Below, piece after piece: positions 16,101 through 24,694 of a stretch of 51,669 nt of DNA (position 1 is its first letter; each line of letters opens with the position of its first letter). Location: the NCBI GenBank assembly GCA_934153945.1, contig CAKPFM010000009.1:1-51669 (forward strand), in the 5' to 3' direction. The notes beneath the pieces are model-generated. The model worked only from the letters and a program-made list of their open reading frames with translations. It did not search any database and had not been told where the DNA came from. This DNA comes from an uncultured Bacilli bacterium (GTDB lineage Bacteria; Bacillota_I; Bacilli_A; RF39; UBA660). Position numbers and translations under genes: made by a program.

Positions 16101-18092
16101 ATGAATAAAAAAGTAGTAAAAAAAGGAATATTTCCATATTTAGCAATGTTCATATTTATGGCAATAATATTATTTACTTTAAATTTAGGTGGAACTAAAG
16201 TCAATGAATTAAGTTATGATGAATTTTTAAATTCAATGAATAATTCTAACATTGAAGAAATAAATATAACACCATATACAAATGCTAATGTATATCAAAT
16301 TAAAGGTAAAATGAAAGATTATAGTAAAAACGAAATATTTACTGTAACAGCACCTTTAGCAGAAGAAGTAATGTCACAAATATTAAATGGTCAAAGTACT
16401 TATAATTTTAAAGTTAATGCATCGACAGATCCAGCATCTTCAACTTTCTTATTATTTGTAATAAATGTATTACCATTAGTAATATTAGTAGGATTAGGTT
16501 TCTTCTTCATATCTAGACAAATGGGTAGTGCTAATAAATCTATGGATTTTGGAAAAAGTAGAGCACGTTTAAACGAAGATACAAAAAAAGTTACATTTAA
16601 AGATGTAGCTGGATTAACAGAAGAAAAAGAAGAAGTACAAGAATTAATTGATTTCTTAAAAAATCCTAAAAAATTTACAAAATTAGGAGCTCGTATTCCA
16701 AAGGGTGTATTATTACAAGGCCCTCCAGGAACAGGAAAAACTTTATTAGCAAGAGCAGTAGCAGGAGAAGCAAATGTACCTTTCTATTATATAAGTGGTT
16801 CTGATTTCGTAGAACTATTTGTAGGAGTTGGAGCAAGTCGTGTTAGAGATATGTTTAAACAAGCAAAACATAATGCACCTTGTTTAATATTCATTGATGA
16901 AATCGATGCTGTTGGACGTCAACGTGGAGCCGGATTAGGTGGAGGACACGATGAAAGAGAACAAACATTAAATCAATTATTAACTGAAATGGATGGATTT
17001 GGAGCAAATGAAGGTATTATTATAATAGCTGCAACAAATAGACCAGACGTGTTAGACCCAGCTCTTTTAAGACCAGGAAGATTTGATAGACAAGTAACAG
17101 TAGATCTTCCAGATGTTAAAGGAAGAGAAGAAATTTTAGCAGTACATGCTAGAAATAAAATATTTTCTAAAGGTGTAAATTTAGAAAATATAGCTAAAAG
17201 AACAGTAGGTTTATCAGGAGCTGATCTTGAAAACTTATTAAATGAAGCAGCTTTACTTGCAGTAAGACGTGGTAAAAATATGATTACAATGTCAGAAATT
17301 GATGAAGCACACGATAGAGTATTAATGGGTCCAGCTAAAGTTAGTCATAAATATACTGAACATGAAAAGAAAGTTGTAGCTTTCCATGAAGCAGGTCACG
17401 CTGTAATGGGACTTAAATTAGATGGTGCAAATGAAGTACAAAAAATTACTATCATTCCACGTGGATCAGCTGGTGGATACAATTTAATGCTTCCAAAAGA
17501 AGAAAATTATTTAGCAACTAAGAAAGAACTATTACAAAGAATTAGTGGATTACTTGGTGGTCGTGTAGCTGAAGAAGAAGTTTTTAAAGAAATTACTACA
17601 GGAGCTCACAATGACTTTGAAAAAGCAACTAAAATAGCACGTGCTATGGTAACAGAATATGGTATGAGTGATTTAGGACCAATGCAATATGAACAACAAG
17701 AAGGAAGTGTCTTCTTAGGTAGAGATTATAACAAAAGTCGTAATTTCTCAGGTCAAGTAGCTTTTGAAATCGATCAAGAACAAAGAAAAATTATAAATGA
17801 ATGTTACGAAATAACTAAGAAAACTATTCATGAAAATAGAGATTTATTAAATTTAATTGCTAATGCACTATTAGAACATGAAACAATTACTAAAGAACAA
17901 ATTGAATATTTAGTAGAACATGGTGTAATGCCAGATGAAGATAATGAAATTGATAATAGTGATTTTAAAGAAGCTAGTTTATCTGATTTAACTTCAGCAG
18001 AATTAAAAGATTTAGCAAAAGAAAAAGGAATAAAAAATTATTCAAAAAAGAATAAAGAAGAATTAATAAAAGAATTAGAAGACAAAATCTAA
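16101..18092 (+). CDS. ftsH: ATP-dependent zinc metalloprotease FtsH with C-terminal SAP/Rho_N-like module
   Basis: FtsH is a membrane-anchored AAA+ protease that degrades misfolded and regulatory proteins. Two membrane helices lie at about 11-29 and 115-137, Walker A GPPGTGKT at 207-214, and the zinc site HEAGH at 429-433. The protein has 663 residues. After the protease domain comes an acidic linker and then residues about 627-663 with the pattern LTSAELKDLAKEKGI followed by a Lys-rich helix ending ELIKELE, as in SAP/HeH/Rho N-terminal folds. That tail is not part of standard FtsH. Confidence 0.96.
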   Translation: MNKKVVKKGIFPYLAMFIFMAIILFTLNLGGTKVNELSYDEFLNSMNNSNIEEINITPYTNANVYQIKGKMKDYSKNEIFTVTAPLAEEVMSQILNGQSTYNFKVNASTDPASSTFLLFVINVLPLVILVGLGFFFISRQMGSANKSMDFGKSRARLNEDTKKVTFKDVAGLTEEKEEVQELIDFLKNPKKFTKLGARIPKGVLLQGPPGTGKTLLARAVAGEANVPFYYISGSDFVELFVGVGASRVRDMFKQAKHNAPCLIFIDEIDAVGRQRGAGLGGGHDEREQTLNQLLTEMDGFGANEGIIIIAATNRPDVLDPALLRPGRFDRQVTVDLPDVKGREEILAVHARNKIFSKGVNLENIAKRTVGLSGADLENLLNEAALLAVRRGKNMITMSEIDEAHDRVLMGPAKVSHKYTEHEKKVVAFHEAGHAVMGLKLDGANEVQKITIIPRGSAGGYNLMLPKEENYLATKKELLQRISGLLGGRVAEEEVFKEITTGAHNDFEKATKIARAMVTEYGMSDLGPMQYEQQEGSVFLGRDYNKSRNFSGQVAFEIDQEQRKIINECYEITKKTIHENRDLLNLIANALLEHETITKEQIEYLVEHGVMPDEDNEIDNSDFKEASLSDLTSAELKDLAKEKGIKNYSKKNKEELIKELEDKI

Positions 18093-18101
18093 TTCTTTTT
18101 T
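18070..18101 (+). terminator. Terminator overlapping the ftsH stop codon
   Basis: AAGAATTAGA (18070-18079) pairs with TCTAATTCTT (18088-18097), then a T-run. The stop (18090-18092) lies in the 3' arm. Confidence 0.8.
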
Positions 18102-18102
18102 C

Positions 18103-18131
18103 TTGTAAAAGTTATATCTTTTTGTTATACT
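18103..18131 (+). promoter_or_regulatory. Promoter of rsmA
   Basis: TTGTAA (18103-18108), 17 bases, TATACT (18126-18131), directly after the ftsH terminator and 18 bases before the rsmA ATG. Confidence 0.6.
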
Positions 18132-18149
18132 CATTTTGGAAGTGATTAA

Positions 18150-18986
18150 ATGGAATACTCACCAAAAAAAATGAATGATATATTAGAACAAAATAATTTT
18201 AATTTCAAAAAAAAATTTGGACAAAATTTTATAGTAGATGAAAATATAATCAATAGTATAGTAACAAAATCAGCAATTGATAAAGAAACACTAGTAATAG
18301 AAATAGGACCTGGAGCAGGTTCTCTAACAGCTAAATTAGCAGAATCTTCAAAGCAAGTATTATGTTATGAAATAGACACTACTTTAAAAGAAATACTAAA
18401 TGAAAATTTAAAACAATATAATAATGTAGATATAATATACCAAGATTTCTTAGAAGCAGACGTTATAAATGATATAAAAAAATACAACTACACTAAATTA
18501 TATATAGTTGCTAATTTACCATACTATATAACAACACCTATTATAATAAATGTAATAGAAAAAAATTTAAGTGTTGATAAAATGGTAGTAATGGTTCAAA
18601 AAGAAGTTGGAGATCGTTTTAAAGCTAATGTTGGTACAAAGGATTATAATTCTCTATCAATATATTTAAATTATTACTTTAATGTAAGAAAATTAATGGA
18701 TATCAGTAGAAATATATTTATACCAAAGCCAAATGTAGACAGTATAGTGGTAGAATTTACAAAAAAAGAAAACAATTATAATTTAAAAAACGAAGAAATA
18801 TTTTTTAAACTAATTAGAGATAGTTTTACACAAAAAAGAAAAACAATAAGAAATAACCTAAAAAATTATGATTTAAATAAAATTGAAGAAGTTTTAAAAA
18901 AACATAATCAAGATTTAAGTACTAGGGCAGAACAAATAACAATAGAAACATTTGTTGAAATAGCAAACAATTTGATAACTACTTAA
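18150..18986 (+). CDS. rsmA: 16S rRNA dimethyladenosine transferase (KsgA)
   Basis: Dimethylates A1518 and A1519 near the 3' end of 16S rRNA, a late step in small-subunit assembly. The 278 residues include KKFGQNFIVD, the SAM motif EIGPGAGSLT (51-60) and the catalytic NLPYYITTPI. GGAAGTGAT precedes the ATG. It is a single-gene unit with its own promoter; the promoter of the next gene overlaps its 3' end. Confidence 0.96.
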   Translation: MEYSPKKMNDILEQNNFNFKKKFGQNFIVDENIINSIVTKSAIDKETLVIEIGPGAGSLTAKLAESSKQVLCYEIDTTLKEILNENLKQYNNVDIIYQDFLEADVINDIKKYNYTKLYIVANLPYYITTPIIINVIEKNLSVDKMVVMVQKEVGDRFKANVGTKDYNSLSIYLNYYFNVRKLMDISRNIFIPKPNVDSIVVEFTKKENNYNLKNEEIFFKLIRDSFTQKRKTIRNNLKNYDLNKIEEVLKKHNQDLSTRAEQITIETFVEIANNLITT

Positions 18987-19000
18987 AGTTACTATATAAT
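18972..19000 (+). promoter_or_regulatory. Promoter of the glutamine amidotransferase-like gene
   Basis: TTGATA (18972-18977), 17 bases, TATAAT (18995-19000). The -35 lies inside the last codons of rsmA. Confidence 0.65.
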
Positions 19001-19024
19001 ATCAAACAATCAAGGGGGAAAAAT

Positions 19025-19723
19025 ATGAAACCAATTATAGGTATAGTAGAATGGCCATATTTAGATAAAGATAATGATTACATATATGAGGTACTAACTC
19101 CAATAATAGAATGGGTTATTAGAAGTGGTGGAAGACCATTAGGAATATTTCCAAGTAATATAGAAGCATTTGTTGATAAAAGATTAAGTGAAATAACACC
19201 AATATCAGAAATAGAACATCAAGATTTAATAGAGTCTATTAAATTATGTGATGCCATAATAAAACCTGGAGCTACAAAAATATATGAACATGAAAGAAAA
19301 ATATATGAATATTGCTATAAAGGAAATATACCGTATTTAGGAATATGTGCTGGAATGCAAATGATGGCAGCATATCAAAATGATATTAAAAATGAAAAAA
19401 ATAATAGTACTGTGATACATAATTCAAAGGAATTATATAGTCATAAAGTATTAATCCAAGAATTAACTTTATTAAAAAAATTATTAAATAAAGAAGAAAT
19501 AATGGTTAATAGTCATCATAACTATCATATTAATAGTAGTGGATGCCACAATATAAGTGCACTTGCAGTAGATAATGTTATAGAAGCGATAGAATCTCCA
19601 TCACATGATTTTCATATAGGAGTACAATGGCACCCAGAATTATTACCAAAAGAAGATGAAAATAGCCAAATAATTTTTAGTGAACTAATAGAAAGTGCAA
19701 AAATTTATAATAAAAGGAAATAG
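19025..19723 (+). CDS. Class I glutamine amidotransferase-like hydrolase (peptidase C26)
   Basis: A 232-residue protein with the nucleophile elbow LGICAGMQM (Cys108) and the His-Glu pair in GVQWHPE (His203, Glu205), so the catalytic triad is complete. The overall form, with a single domain and PGATKIYEHE before the nucleophile, resembles gamma-glutamyl-gamma-aminobutyrate hydrolases (PuuD family), which cleave gamma-glutamyl bonds. The true substrate is unknown. AGGGGGA lies before the ATG. It stands alone between rsmA and the S10 operon, with its own promoter and terminator. Confidence 0.85.
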   Translation: MKPIIGIVEWPYLDKDNDYIYEVLTPIIEWVIRSGGRPLGIFPSNIEAFVDKRLSEITPISEIEHQDLIESIKLCDAIIKPGATKIYEHERKIYEYCYKGNIPYLGICAGMQMMAAYQNDIKNEKNNSTVIHNSKELYSHKVLIQELTLLKKLLNKEEIMVNSHHNYHINSSGCHNISALAVDNVIEAIESPSHDFHIGVQWHPELLPKEDENSQIIFSELIESAKIYNKRK

Positions 19724-19750
19724 GAAGAAAAACTTTCTATTTTATTTTTG
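19719..19750 (+). terminator. Terminator overlapping the amidotransferase stop codon
   Basis: AATAGGAAG (19719-19727) pairs with CTTTCTATT (19733-19741, one G-U), then TTATTTTTG. The stop (19721-19723) is inside the 5' arm. Confidence 0.7.
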
Positions 19751-19782
19751 AAGAAAAAAATAAAAAAAAGTCTAAAAAAGTG

Positions 19783-19811
19783 TTGCTTTTCATATGATTT
19801 TTATGTATAAT
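19783..19811 (+). promoter_or_regulatory. Promoter of the S10-spc-alpha operon
   Basis: TTGCTT (19783-19788), 17 bases, TATAAT (19806-19811). It is the only clear promoter before rpsJ. Confidence 0.75.
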
Positions 19812-19817
19812 GTTGAA

Positions 19818-19943
19818 TGTGTGGCATGCGAGGATGTGTGAGGTTGCTGATACTCCAGGTTAAGTTGATAAATAACTTAAAATGAAATATCAGGTTTTTA
19901 CACGGAGCAAGTCTATACTCGATATAGGCGAAGGGAGGACAAT
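19818..19943 (+). ncRNA. Structured 5' leader of the S10 ribosomal protein operon
   Basis: About 125 untranslated bases precede rpsJ. CTGATA (19847-19852) can pair with TATCAG (19888-19893), enclosing a seven-pair stem TTAAGTT/AACTTAA (19860-19866 with 19874-19880). A second small hairpin CTATA-ctcga-TATAG lies near 19912-19926, just before AAGGGAGG. Blocks such as GCGAGGATGTGTGAGGTTGCTGA look like the conserved leader of rpsJ operons in Bacilli as I remember it. A control role by a ribosomal protein is plausible but inferred. Confidence 0.65.
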
Positions 19944-20252
19944 ATGGCAAAAACTAAAGTTAGTATCAGATTAAAATCTTTTGAACACAAAAGTTTGGAT
20001 AATGCTTGTGCTAAAATAGTTGAAATTGTTAAAAGAACTGGTGGAGTTGTAAGTGGACCAATCCCACTACCAACTGAAATCGAAAAAATAACAATTTTAA
20101 GAGCAGTACACAAATACAAAGATTCAAGAGAACAATTTGAAAAAAGAACACACAAAAGACTTATTGTTATCAATGACCCAAGTAAGGAAACAATCGACGC
20201 GTTAACACGTTTAGAAATTCCAAGTGGTGTTGATATTCAAATTAAGTTATAA
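19944..20252 (+). CDS. rpsJ: 30S ribosomal protein S10
   Basis: First gene of the superoperon. The 102-residue protein has the S10 features KVSIRLKSFEHKSLD near the start and RTHKRLIVINDPS later. S10 sits in the head of the small subunit and also acts in transcription antitermination as NusE. AAGGGAGG precedes the ATG, within reach of the small hairpin of the leader RNA. rplC follows after 18 bases. Confidence 0.97.
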   Translation: MAKTKVSIRLKSFEHKSLDNACAKIVEIVKRTGGVVSGPIPLPTEIEKITILRAVHKYKDSREQFEKRTHKRLIVINDPSKETIDALTRLEIPSGVDIQIKL

Positions 20253-20270
20253 AAATAAGGAGGAAATAAT

Positions 20271-20999
20271 ATGAAAGGAATCTTAGGTCGTAAATTAGGA
20301 ATGACTCAAGTATTTACAAAATCTGGTAAATTAATTCCTGTAACTGTTATTGAAGTAGAACCAAATGTTGTAACACAAATTAAAACTATGAAAAATGATG
20401 GTTACGAAGCAATTCAATTAGGTTTTGATACTAAAAGAGAAAAGTTAGCGACAAAAGCAAGCGTAGGAATTACGAAAAAAGCAAACACTACACCTAAGCG
20501 CTTCTTTAAAGAAATTAGAGGGGTAGACATCAATGCATATACATTAGGTCAAGAAATCTCTGCAGATATCTTTACTGAAGGTGAAGTTGTTGATGTTACA
20601 GGAACTAGTAAAGGTAAAGGGTTCCAAGGGGTTATCAAACGTCATAACCAATCAAGAGGACCTATGGGACATGGTTCACATTATCATAGAGGACCAGGTT
20701 CAATGGGAACTATGAGACCAATGCGTGTTTTCAAAGGTAAAAAATTACCAGGACATATGGGAACTTTAACAGTAACAATTCAAAATCTTGAAATTGTTTC
20801 AGTTGATGTTGAAAATAATATAATTTTAGTAAAAGGTAATGTACCAGGAGCTAAAAATTCATTAGTTACAATTAAAACAGCTGTTAAAAATCCAGGAAAA
20901 GTAAACGAATCAGAAGAATTAAATAGCTATGTAGAAGAAACACCAGTAGAAACTGCAAATGAAACTACTGAAGAAGTAGAAGAAACAGTTTCAGAATAG
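20271..20999 (+). CDS. rplC: 50S ribosomal protein L3
   Basis: L3 nucleates large-subunit assembly near the peptidyl transferase centre. The start MKGILGRKLGMTQVF and the central loop SRGPMGHGSHYHRGPGSMG are diagnostic. At 242 residues it is about 30 longer than usual, because of an acidic Glu/Thr-rich tail (from about residue 210) unlike the basic tails of most ribosomal proteins. Ten bases separate it from rplD, and the rplD ribosome site overlaps its stop. Confidence 0.96.
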   Translation: MKGILGRKLGMTQVFTKSGKLIPVTVIEVEPNVVTQIKTMKNDGYEAIQLGFDTKREKLATKASVGITKKANTTPKRFFKEIRGVDINAYTLGQEISADIFTEGEVVDVTGTSKGKGFQGVIKRHNQSRGPMGHGSHYHRGPGSMGTMRPMRVFKGKKLPGHMGTLTVTIQNLEIVSVDVENNIILVKGNVPGAKNSLVTIKTAVKNPGKVNESEELNSYVEETPVETANETTEEVEETVSE

Positions 21000-21009
21000 G
21001 AGGTACAAT

Positions 21010-21633
21010 ATGAAAAAATTAAATATTGTTAATCTTAAAGGCGAAAAAGTAAAAGATATCGCTTTAAATGAAGAAGTATTTGGAATAGTTCCAAATGATG
21101 CAGTTTTATACGATGCTATCAAATTAGCTAGAAATTCTGAAAGACAAGGTACTCATGAAACAAAAACACGTAGCGAAGTAAGTGGTGGAGGAAGAAAACC
21201 ATGGAGACAAAAAGGAACAGGACGTGCTAGACAAGGATCTATTCGTGCTGCTCAATGGTATCACGGTGGAGTAGTATTCGGACCACATATGAGAAGTTAT
21301 GCTAAAAAGATGAATAGAAAAGAAAGACGTTTAGCTTTAAAATCTGCATTAGCATACAAAGCAATTAATAGTGAATTAATCGTTGTAGATTCATTCAAAT
21401 TAGAAAGTTCAAAAACAAAAGAACTAAAAAATATTTTAAAATCATTTGAAGCAACTAAAAATGTATTAATAGTTGTAAATGAATTAGATGAAAACATTAT
21501 ATTAGCAACACGTAATTTAGAATATGTAAATTTATTACAAGCTAATGAAGTTAATGTTTTAGACATAATTGCAGCAGATAAAATGATTATTGAAGAATCA
21601 GCTGTAAAAACTATCGAGGAGGTGCTTAAATAA
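21010..21633 (+). CDS. rplD: 50S ribosomal protein L4
   Basis: L4 binds 23S rRNA and lines the exit tunnel; in several bacteria it represses its own operon through the leader RNA, which makes it the first candidate regulator here. The 207 residues contain the tunnel loop GGGRKPWRQKGTGRARQGS and the WYHGGVVFGP segment. Stop and rplW start overlap by one base (TAATG). Confidence 0.96.
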   Translation: MKKLNIVNLKGEKVKDIALNEEVFGIVPNDAVLYDAIKLARNSERQGTHETKTRSEVSGGGRKPWRQKGTGRARQGSIRAAQWYHGGVVFGPHMRSYAKKMNRKERRLALKSALAYKAINSELIVVDSFKLESSKTKELKNILKSFEATKNVLIVVNELDENIILATRNLEYVNLLQANEVNVLDIIAADKMIIEESAVKTIEEVLK

Positions 21634-21911
21634 TGAATAATTATAGAGATATAATCAAAGCGCCAATTATTACAGAAAAAAGTTCAGCATTAGCTGCTAA
21701 CAATGTTATAACATTTAGCGTTGATGTTAAAGCAAACAAAACACAAATCAAACAAGCTATTGAATCAATATTCAATGTAAAAGTTGAAAGTGTTAACACA
21801 GTAAATGTAAGACCTAAGAAAAAAAGAGTTGGACGTTATACTGGAAAAACTAATAAAGTAAAAAAAGCAATTGTTAAATTAAAAGAAGGAAGTTCAATAG
21901 AACTTAACTAA
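21633..21911 (+). CDS. rplW: 50S ribosomal protein L23
   Basis: L23 sits at the tunnel exit, where trigger factor and SRP dock. The 92 residues show RDIIKAPIITEKSS at the start and VRPKKKRVGRYTGK in the loop, as expected. It overlaps the end of rplD by one base; GAGGTG lies within the last rplD codons. Normal length. Confidence 0.95.
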   Translation: MNNYRDIIKAPIITEKSSALAANNVITFSVDVKANKTQIKQAIESIFNVKVESVNTVNVRPKKKRVGRYTGKTNKVKKAIVKLKEGSSIELN

Positions 21912-21929
21912 TCCTAAAGGAGGTATATA

Positions 21930-22760
21930 ATGGCTATTAAAAATTATAAACCAATGACTAATGGTACTCGTGGAATGTCAAAATTAGTAAATGAAGAAAT
22001 TACAACAAGTACTCCAGAAAAATCATTAGTAGTAACATTAAAGAAAAATGGTGGTCGTAATAATCAAGGTCGTGTAACTGTTAGACACCAAGGTGGTGGA
22101 GCTAAAAGAAAATATCGTGTAATTGATTTTAAAAGAGATAAATACGATGTTGTTGGAACAGTAGCAACTATTGAATACGATCCAAATAGAAGTGCAAACA
22201 TTGCTTTAATTAATTATATGGATGGTGAAAAAAGATACATCATCGCTCCAAAAGGATTAAAAGTTGGAGATAAAATAGTAAGTGGAGAAAATTCAGATAT
22301 TAAAGTTGGTAATGCATTACCAATTGGAAATATTCCAGAAGGTACTTTAGTACATAATATTGAATTAAATCCAGGAAAAGGTGCTAGTCTAGTACGTAGT
22401 GCTGGATCAAGTGCTCAAATACTAGGACGCGAAGGAAAATATACATTAATTCGTTTAACTAGTGGAGAAGTTAGAAAAGTACTTAACGTATGTTATGCTA
22501 CTATCGGTGAAGTAGGAAATGCTGATCATGAATTAGTTCATATTGGTAAAGCAGGACGTAAAAGACATATGGGTATTCGCCCAACAGTTCGTGGTTCTGT
22601 TATGAACCCTAACGATCACCCACACGGTGGTGGTGAAGGTAGAGCTCCAATCGGACGTAAAGGACCAGTTACTCCATGGGGTAAACCAGCATTAGGATAC
22701 AAAACACGTAAAAATAAAAAATCAACTGACAAATTAATTGTTCGTCGTCGTAAAAAATAG
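21930..22760 (+). CDS. rplB: 50S ribosomal protein L2
   Basis: L2 is needed for subunit joining and peptidyl transferase activity. The 276-residue sequence starts MAIKNYKPMTNGTRGMSKL and has the signature NPNDHPHGGGEGRAPIGRKG near the C-terminus, containing the conserved functional histidine. AAAGGAGG precedes the ATG. Standard length. Confidence 0.97.
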   Translation: MAIKNYKPMTNGTRGMSKLVNEEITTSTPEKSLVVTLKKNGGRNNQGRVTVRHQGGGAKRKYRVIDFKRDKYDVVGTVATIEYDPNRSANIALINYMDGEKRYIIAPKGLKVGDKIVSGENSDIKVGNALPIGNIPEGTLVHNIELNPGKGASLVRSAGSSAQILGREGKYTLIRLTSGEVRKVLNVCYATIGEVGNADHELVHIGKAGRKRHMGIRPTVRGSVMNPNDHPHGGGEGRAPIGRKGPVTPWGKPALGYKTRKNKKSTDKLIVRRRKK

Positions 22761-22776
22761 TGAAAGGATGGTATAG

Positions 22777-23049
22777 ATGGCTAGAAGTTTAAAAAAAGGA
22801 CCTTTTGTTGACAAAAGTCTTATGAAAAAGGTTGAAAAATTAAATGAATCTGGAAAAAAAGAAGTAATTAAAACTTGGTCTCGCCGTTCAACAATATTCC
22901 CAGAATTTATTGGTCATACATTCGGAGTTCATAATGGAAAAGAATTTATTCCAGTATATGTAACAGAAGATATGGTTGGACATAAATTAGGTGAATTTGC
23001 ACTAACACGTAAATGTGGTGGACATGGCGAAAACAAAGATAAGAAATAG
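22777..23049 (+). CDS. rpsS: 30S ribosomal protein S19
   Basis: S19 binds 16S rRNA in the small-subunit head with S13. The 90 residues read MARSLKKGPFVDKSLMKKVE at the start and include WSRRSTIFPEFIGHTFGVHNG. It is preceded by a GAAAGGATGG site and separated from rplV by 21 bases. Nothing unusual. Confidence 0.96.
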   Translation: MARSLKKGPFVDKSLMKKVEKLNESGKKEVIKTWSRRSTIFPEFIGHTFGVHNGKEFIPVYVTEDMVGHKLGEFALTRKCGGHGENKDKK

Positions 23050-23070
23050 TGATCAGGAAGGAGGACTAAA

Positions 23071-23406
23071 ATGGAAGTAAAAGCGATAGCAAAAGGTGTA
23101 AGAATTGCTCCTCGTAAATGCCGTTTAGTTATAGATTTAGTACGTGGAAAAAGCGTAGTAGAAGCTGATATTATATTAGGTAATATAAATAAAGAATCTG
23201 CAAGATTAAGTAGAAAAGTACTTACATCTGCAGTAGCAAATGCTTGCAATAACTTTGGTTTAGATAAAGAAAAATTATATGTTAAAGAAGCATATGTTAA
23301 TGAAGGTCAAACAATGAAAAGAATGAAATTTGGTTCACGTGGACACGTAGATCCAATTAAGAAAAGAACAAGTCATATAACAATCATTGTTAGTGACAAT
23401 AGATAG
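23071..23406 (+). CDS. rplV: 50S ribosomal protein L22
   Basis: L22 reaches into the exit tunnel with a long beta hairpin. Family features are RIAPRKCRLVIDLVRGK near the start and the hairpin and tail segment GRGHVDPIKKRTSHI-like (here GSRGHVDPIKKRTSHI). The 111-residue length is typical. AAGGAGGAC lies before the ATG. Confidence 0.95.
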   Translation: MEVKAIAKGVRIAPRKCRLVIDLVRGKSVVEADIILGNINKESARLSRKVLTSAVANACNNFGLDKEKLYVKEAYVNEGQTMKRMKFGSRGHVDPIKKRTSHITIIVSDNR

Positions 23407-23417
23407 GAGGTAAACTG

Positions 23418-24095
23418 ATGGGTCAAAAAGTTAGTCCAATAGGACTTAGAGTTGGAATCAATAAAACTTGGGAATCAAAATGGTACGCAGGTAATAAAGA
23501 TTTTGCAAAATTTTTAAATAATGATGTTAAAATTCGTAGATTTTTAGAGAAAAAACTAAAAGACGCAGCAGTTTCATGTATTCTTATTGAAAGAAATGCT
23601 AATAAAACAGATGTTATTATTAGTACAGCAAAACCAGGTGTTATAATTGGACACAATGGTGAAGACATTGAAAAACTTAAAAACGAAGTTGCAAAATTAG
23701 TTAATGAAAATATACAAATTTCAATTAAAGAAGTTAAAAATCCAGATATTGATGCAGCATTAGTTGCAGAAAATATTGCTCACCAAATAGAAAATAGAGT
23801 ATCATTCAGAATTGCACAAAAAAGAGCAATCAGAAATGCTATGAAGGCTGGAGCAAAAGGAATTAAAACTTCAGTATCAGGTCGTTTAGGTGGCGCTGAT
23901 ATGGCTAGAACAGAAGGATATACAGAAGGAAATATTCCTTTACATACTTTAAGAGCAGATATAGATTATGCTAATAAAGAAGCTGATACTACTTATGGTA
24001 AAATCGGTGTAAAAGTATGGATTTATAAAGGTGAAATCCTTGCCTCAAAAGAAAAGGGAGGTAATACTAATGGCGTTAATACCAAAAAGAACTAA
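23418..24095 (+). CDS. rpsC: 30S ribosomal protein S3
   Basis: S3 lies at the mRNA entry channel. The 225 residues begin MGQKVSPIGLRVGINKTW, contain the KH domain loop VIIGHNGEDIEKL, and the C-terminal SGRLGGADMARTEGY. The last 26 bases overlap the start of rplP, which is longer than other overlaps in this operon and suggests translational coupling. Confidence 0.96.
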   Translation: MGQKVSPIGLRVGINKTWESKWYAGNKDFAKFLNNDVKIRRFLEKKLKDAAVSCILIERNANKTDVIISTAKPGVIIGHNGEDIEKLKNEVAKLVNENIQISIKEVKNPDIDAALVAENIAHQIENRVSFRIAQKRAIRNAMKAGAKGIKTSVSGRLGGADMARTEGYTEGNIPLHTLRADIDYANKEADTTYGKIGVKVWIYKGEILASKEKGGNTNGVNTKKN

Positions 24096-24498
24096 ATATA
24101 GAAGACCTCATAGATTAAGATATGATGGTGTAGCAAAAGGTAATACTGAATTACATTTTGGTGAATATGGATTAATGGCAATGGAAGGTGCTTGGATAAC
24201 TCAACAACAAATCGAAGCAGCTCGTGTTGCAATGACAAGATATATGAAACGTGGTGGTAAAGTATGGATAAATATATTCCCACACTTATCACTAACTAAA
24301 ATACCTTTAGAAACTCGTATGGGTAAAGGTAAAGGACAACCAGAAGTATGGGTAGCAGTAGTTAAAAAAGGAAAAATTATGTTTGAAATAGGAGAAGTTA
24401 GTGAAGATGTAGCACGTGAAGCATTAAGACTTGCTATGCACAAACTTCCAATCAAATGCAAATTTGTAAAGAAAGATGGTGAAACTAATGAAGAATAG
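24070..24498 (+). CDS. rplP: 50S ribosomal protein L16
   Basis: L16 organises the A-site and tRNA accommodation corridor. ATG 24070 gives MALIPKRTKYRRPHR, matching family starts, with AGGGAGGT upstream inside rpsC; an upstream in-frame extension lacks any site. At 142 residues it is full length and contains GRAWI-type sequence (here GAWITQQQIEAARVA). It overlaps rpsC by 26 bases and rpmC by 11. Confidence 0.95.
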   Translation: MALIPKRTKYRRPHRLRYDGVAKGNTELHFGEYGLMAMEGAWITQQQIEAARVAMTRYMKRGGKVWINIFPHLSLTKIPLETRMGKGKGQPEVWVAVVKKGKIMFEIGEVSEDVAREALRLAMHKLPIKCKFVKKDGETNEE

Positions 24499-24691
24499 TG
24501 AAATCAGAGCTTTAACAAACGAAGAAATCGTTAAAAAAATTGCTGAATGTAAAGAAGAACTATTCAATTTACGTTTCAGTCAAGCCACAGGTAATTTAGA
24601 AAAACCAGCACGTATTAATGAGCTTAGAAAATTAGTTGCCCGTATGAAAACAATTTTACGTGAACGTGAATTAGAAGTTAAGGAGGGTTAA
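24488..24691 (+). CDS. rpmC: 50S ribosomal protein L29
   Basis: A 67-residue helical hairpin protein that sits near the tunnel exit beside L23. The chosen ATG 24488 gives MKNSEIRALTNEEIVKK, aligning with family starts, and has GGTGA upstream; an ATG four codons earlier falls within that site. ELFNLRFSQATGNLEKPARI is the L29 signature. Overlaps rplP by 11 bases. Confidence 0.93.
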   Translation: MKNSEIRALTNEEIVKKIAECKEELFNLRFSQATGNLEKPARINELRKLVARMKTILRERELEVKEG

Positions 24692-24694
24692 TTA

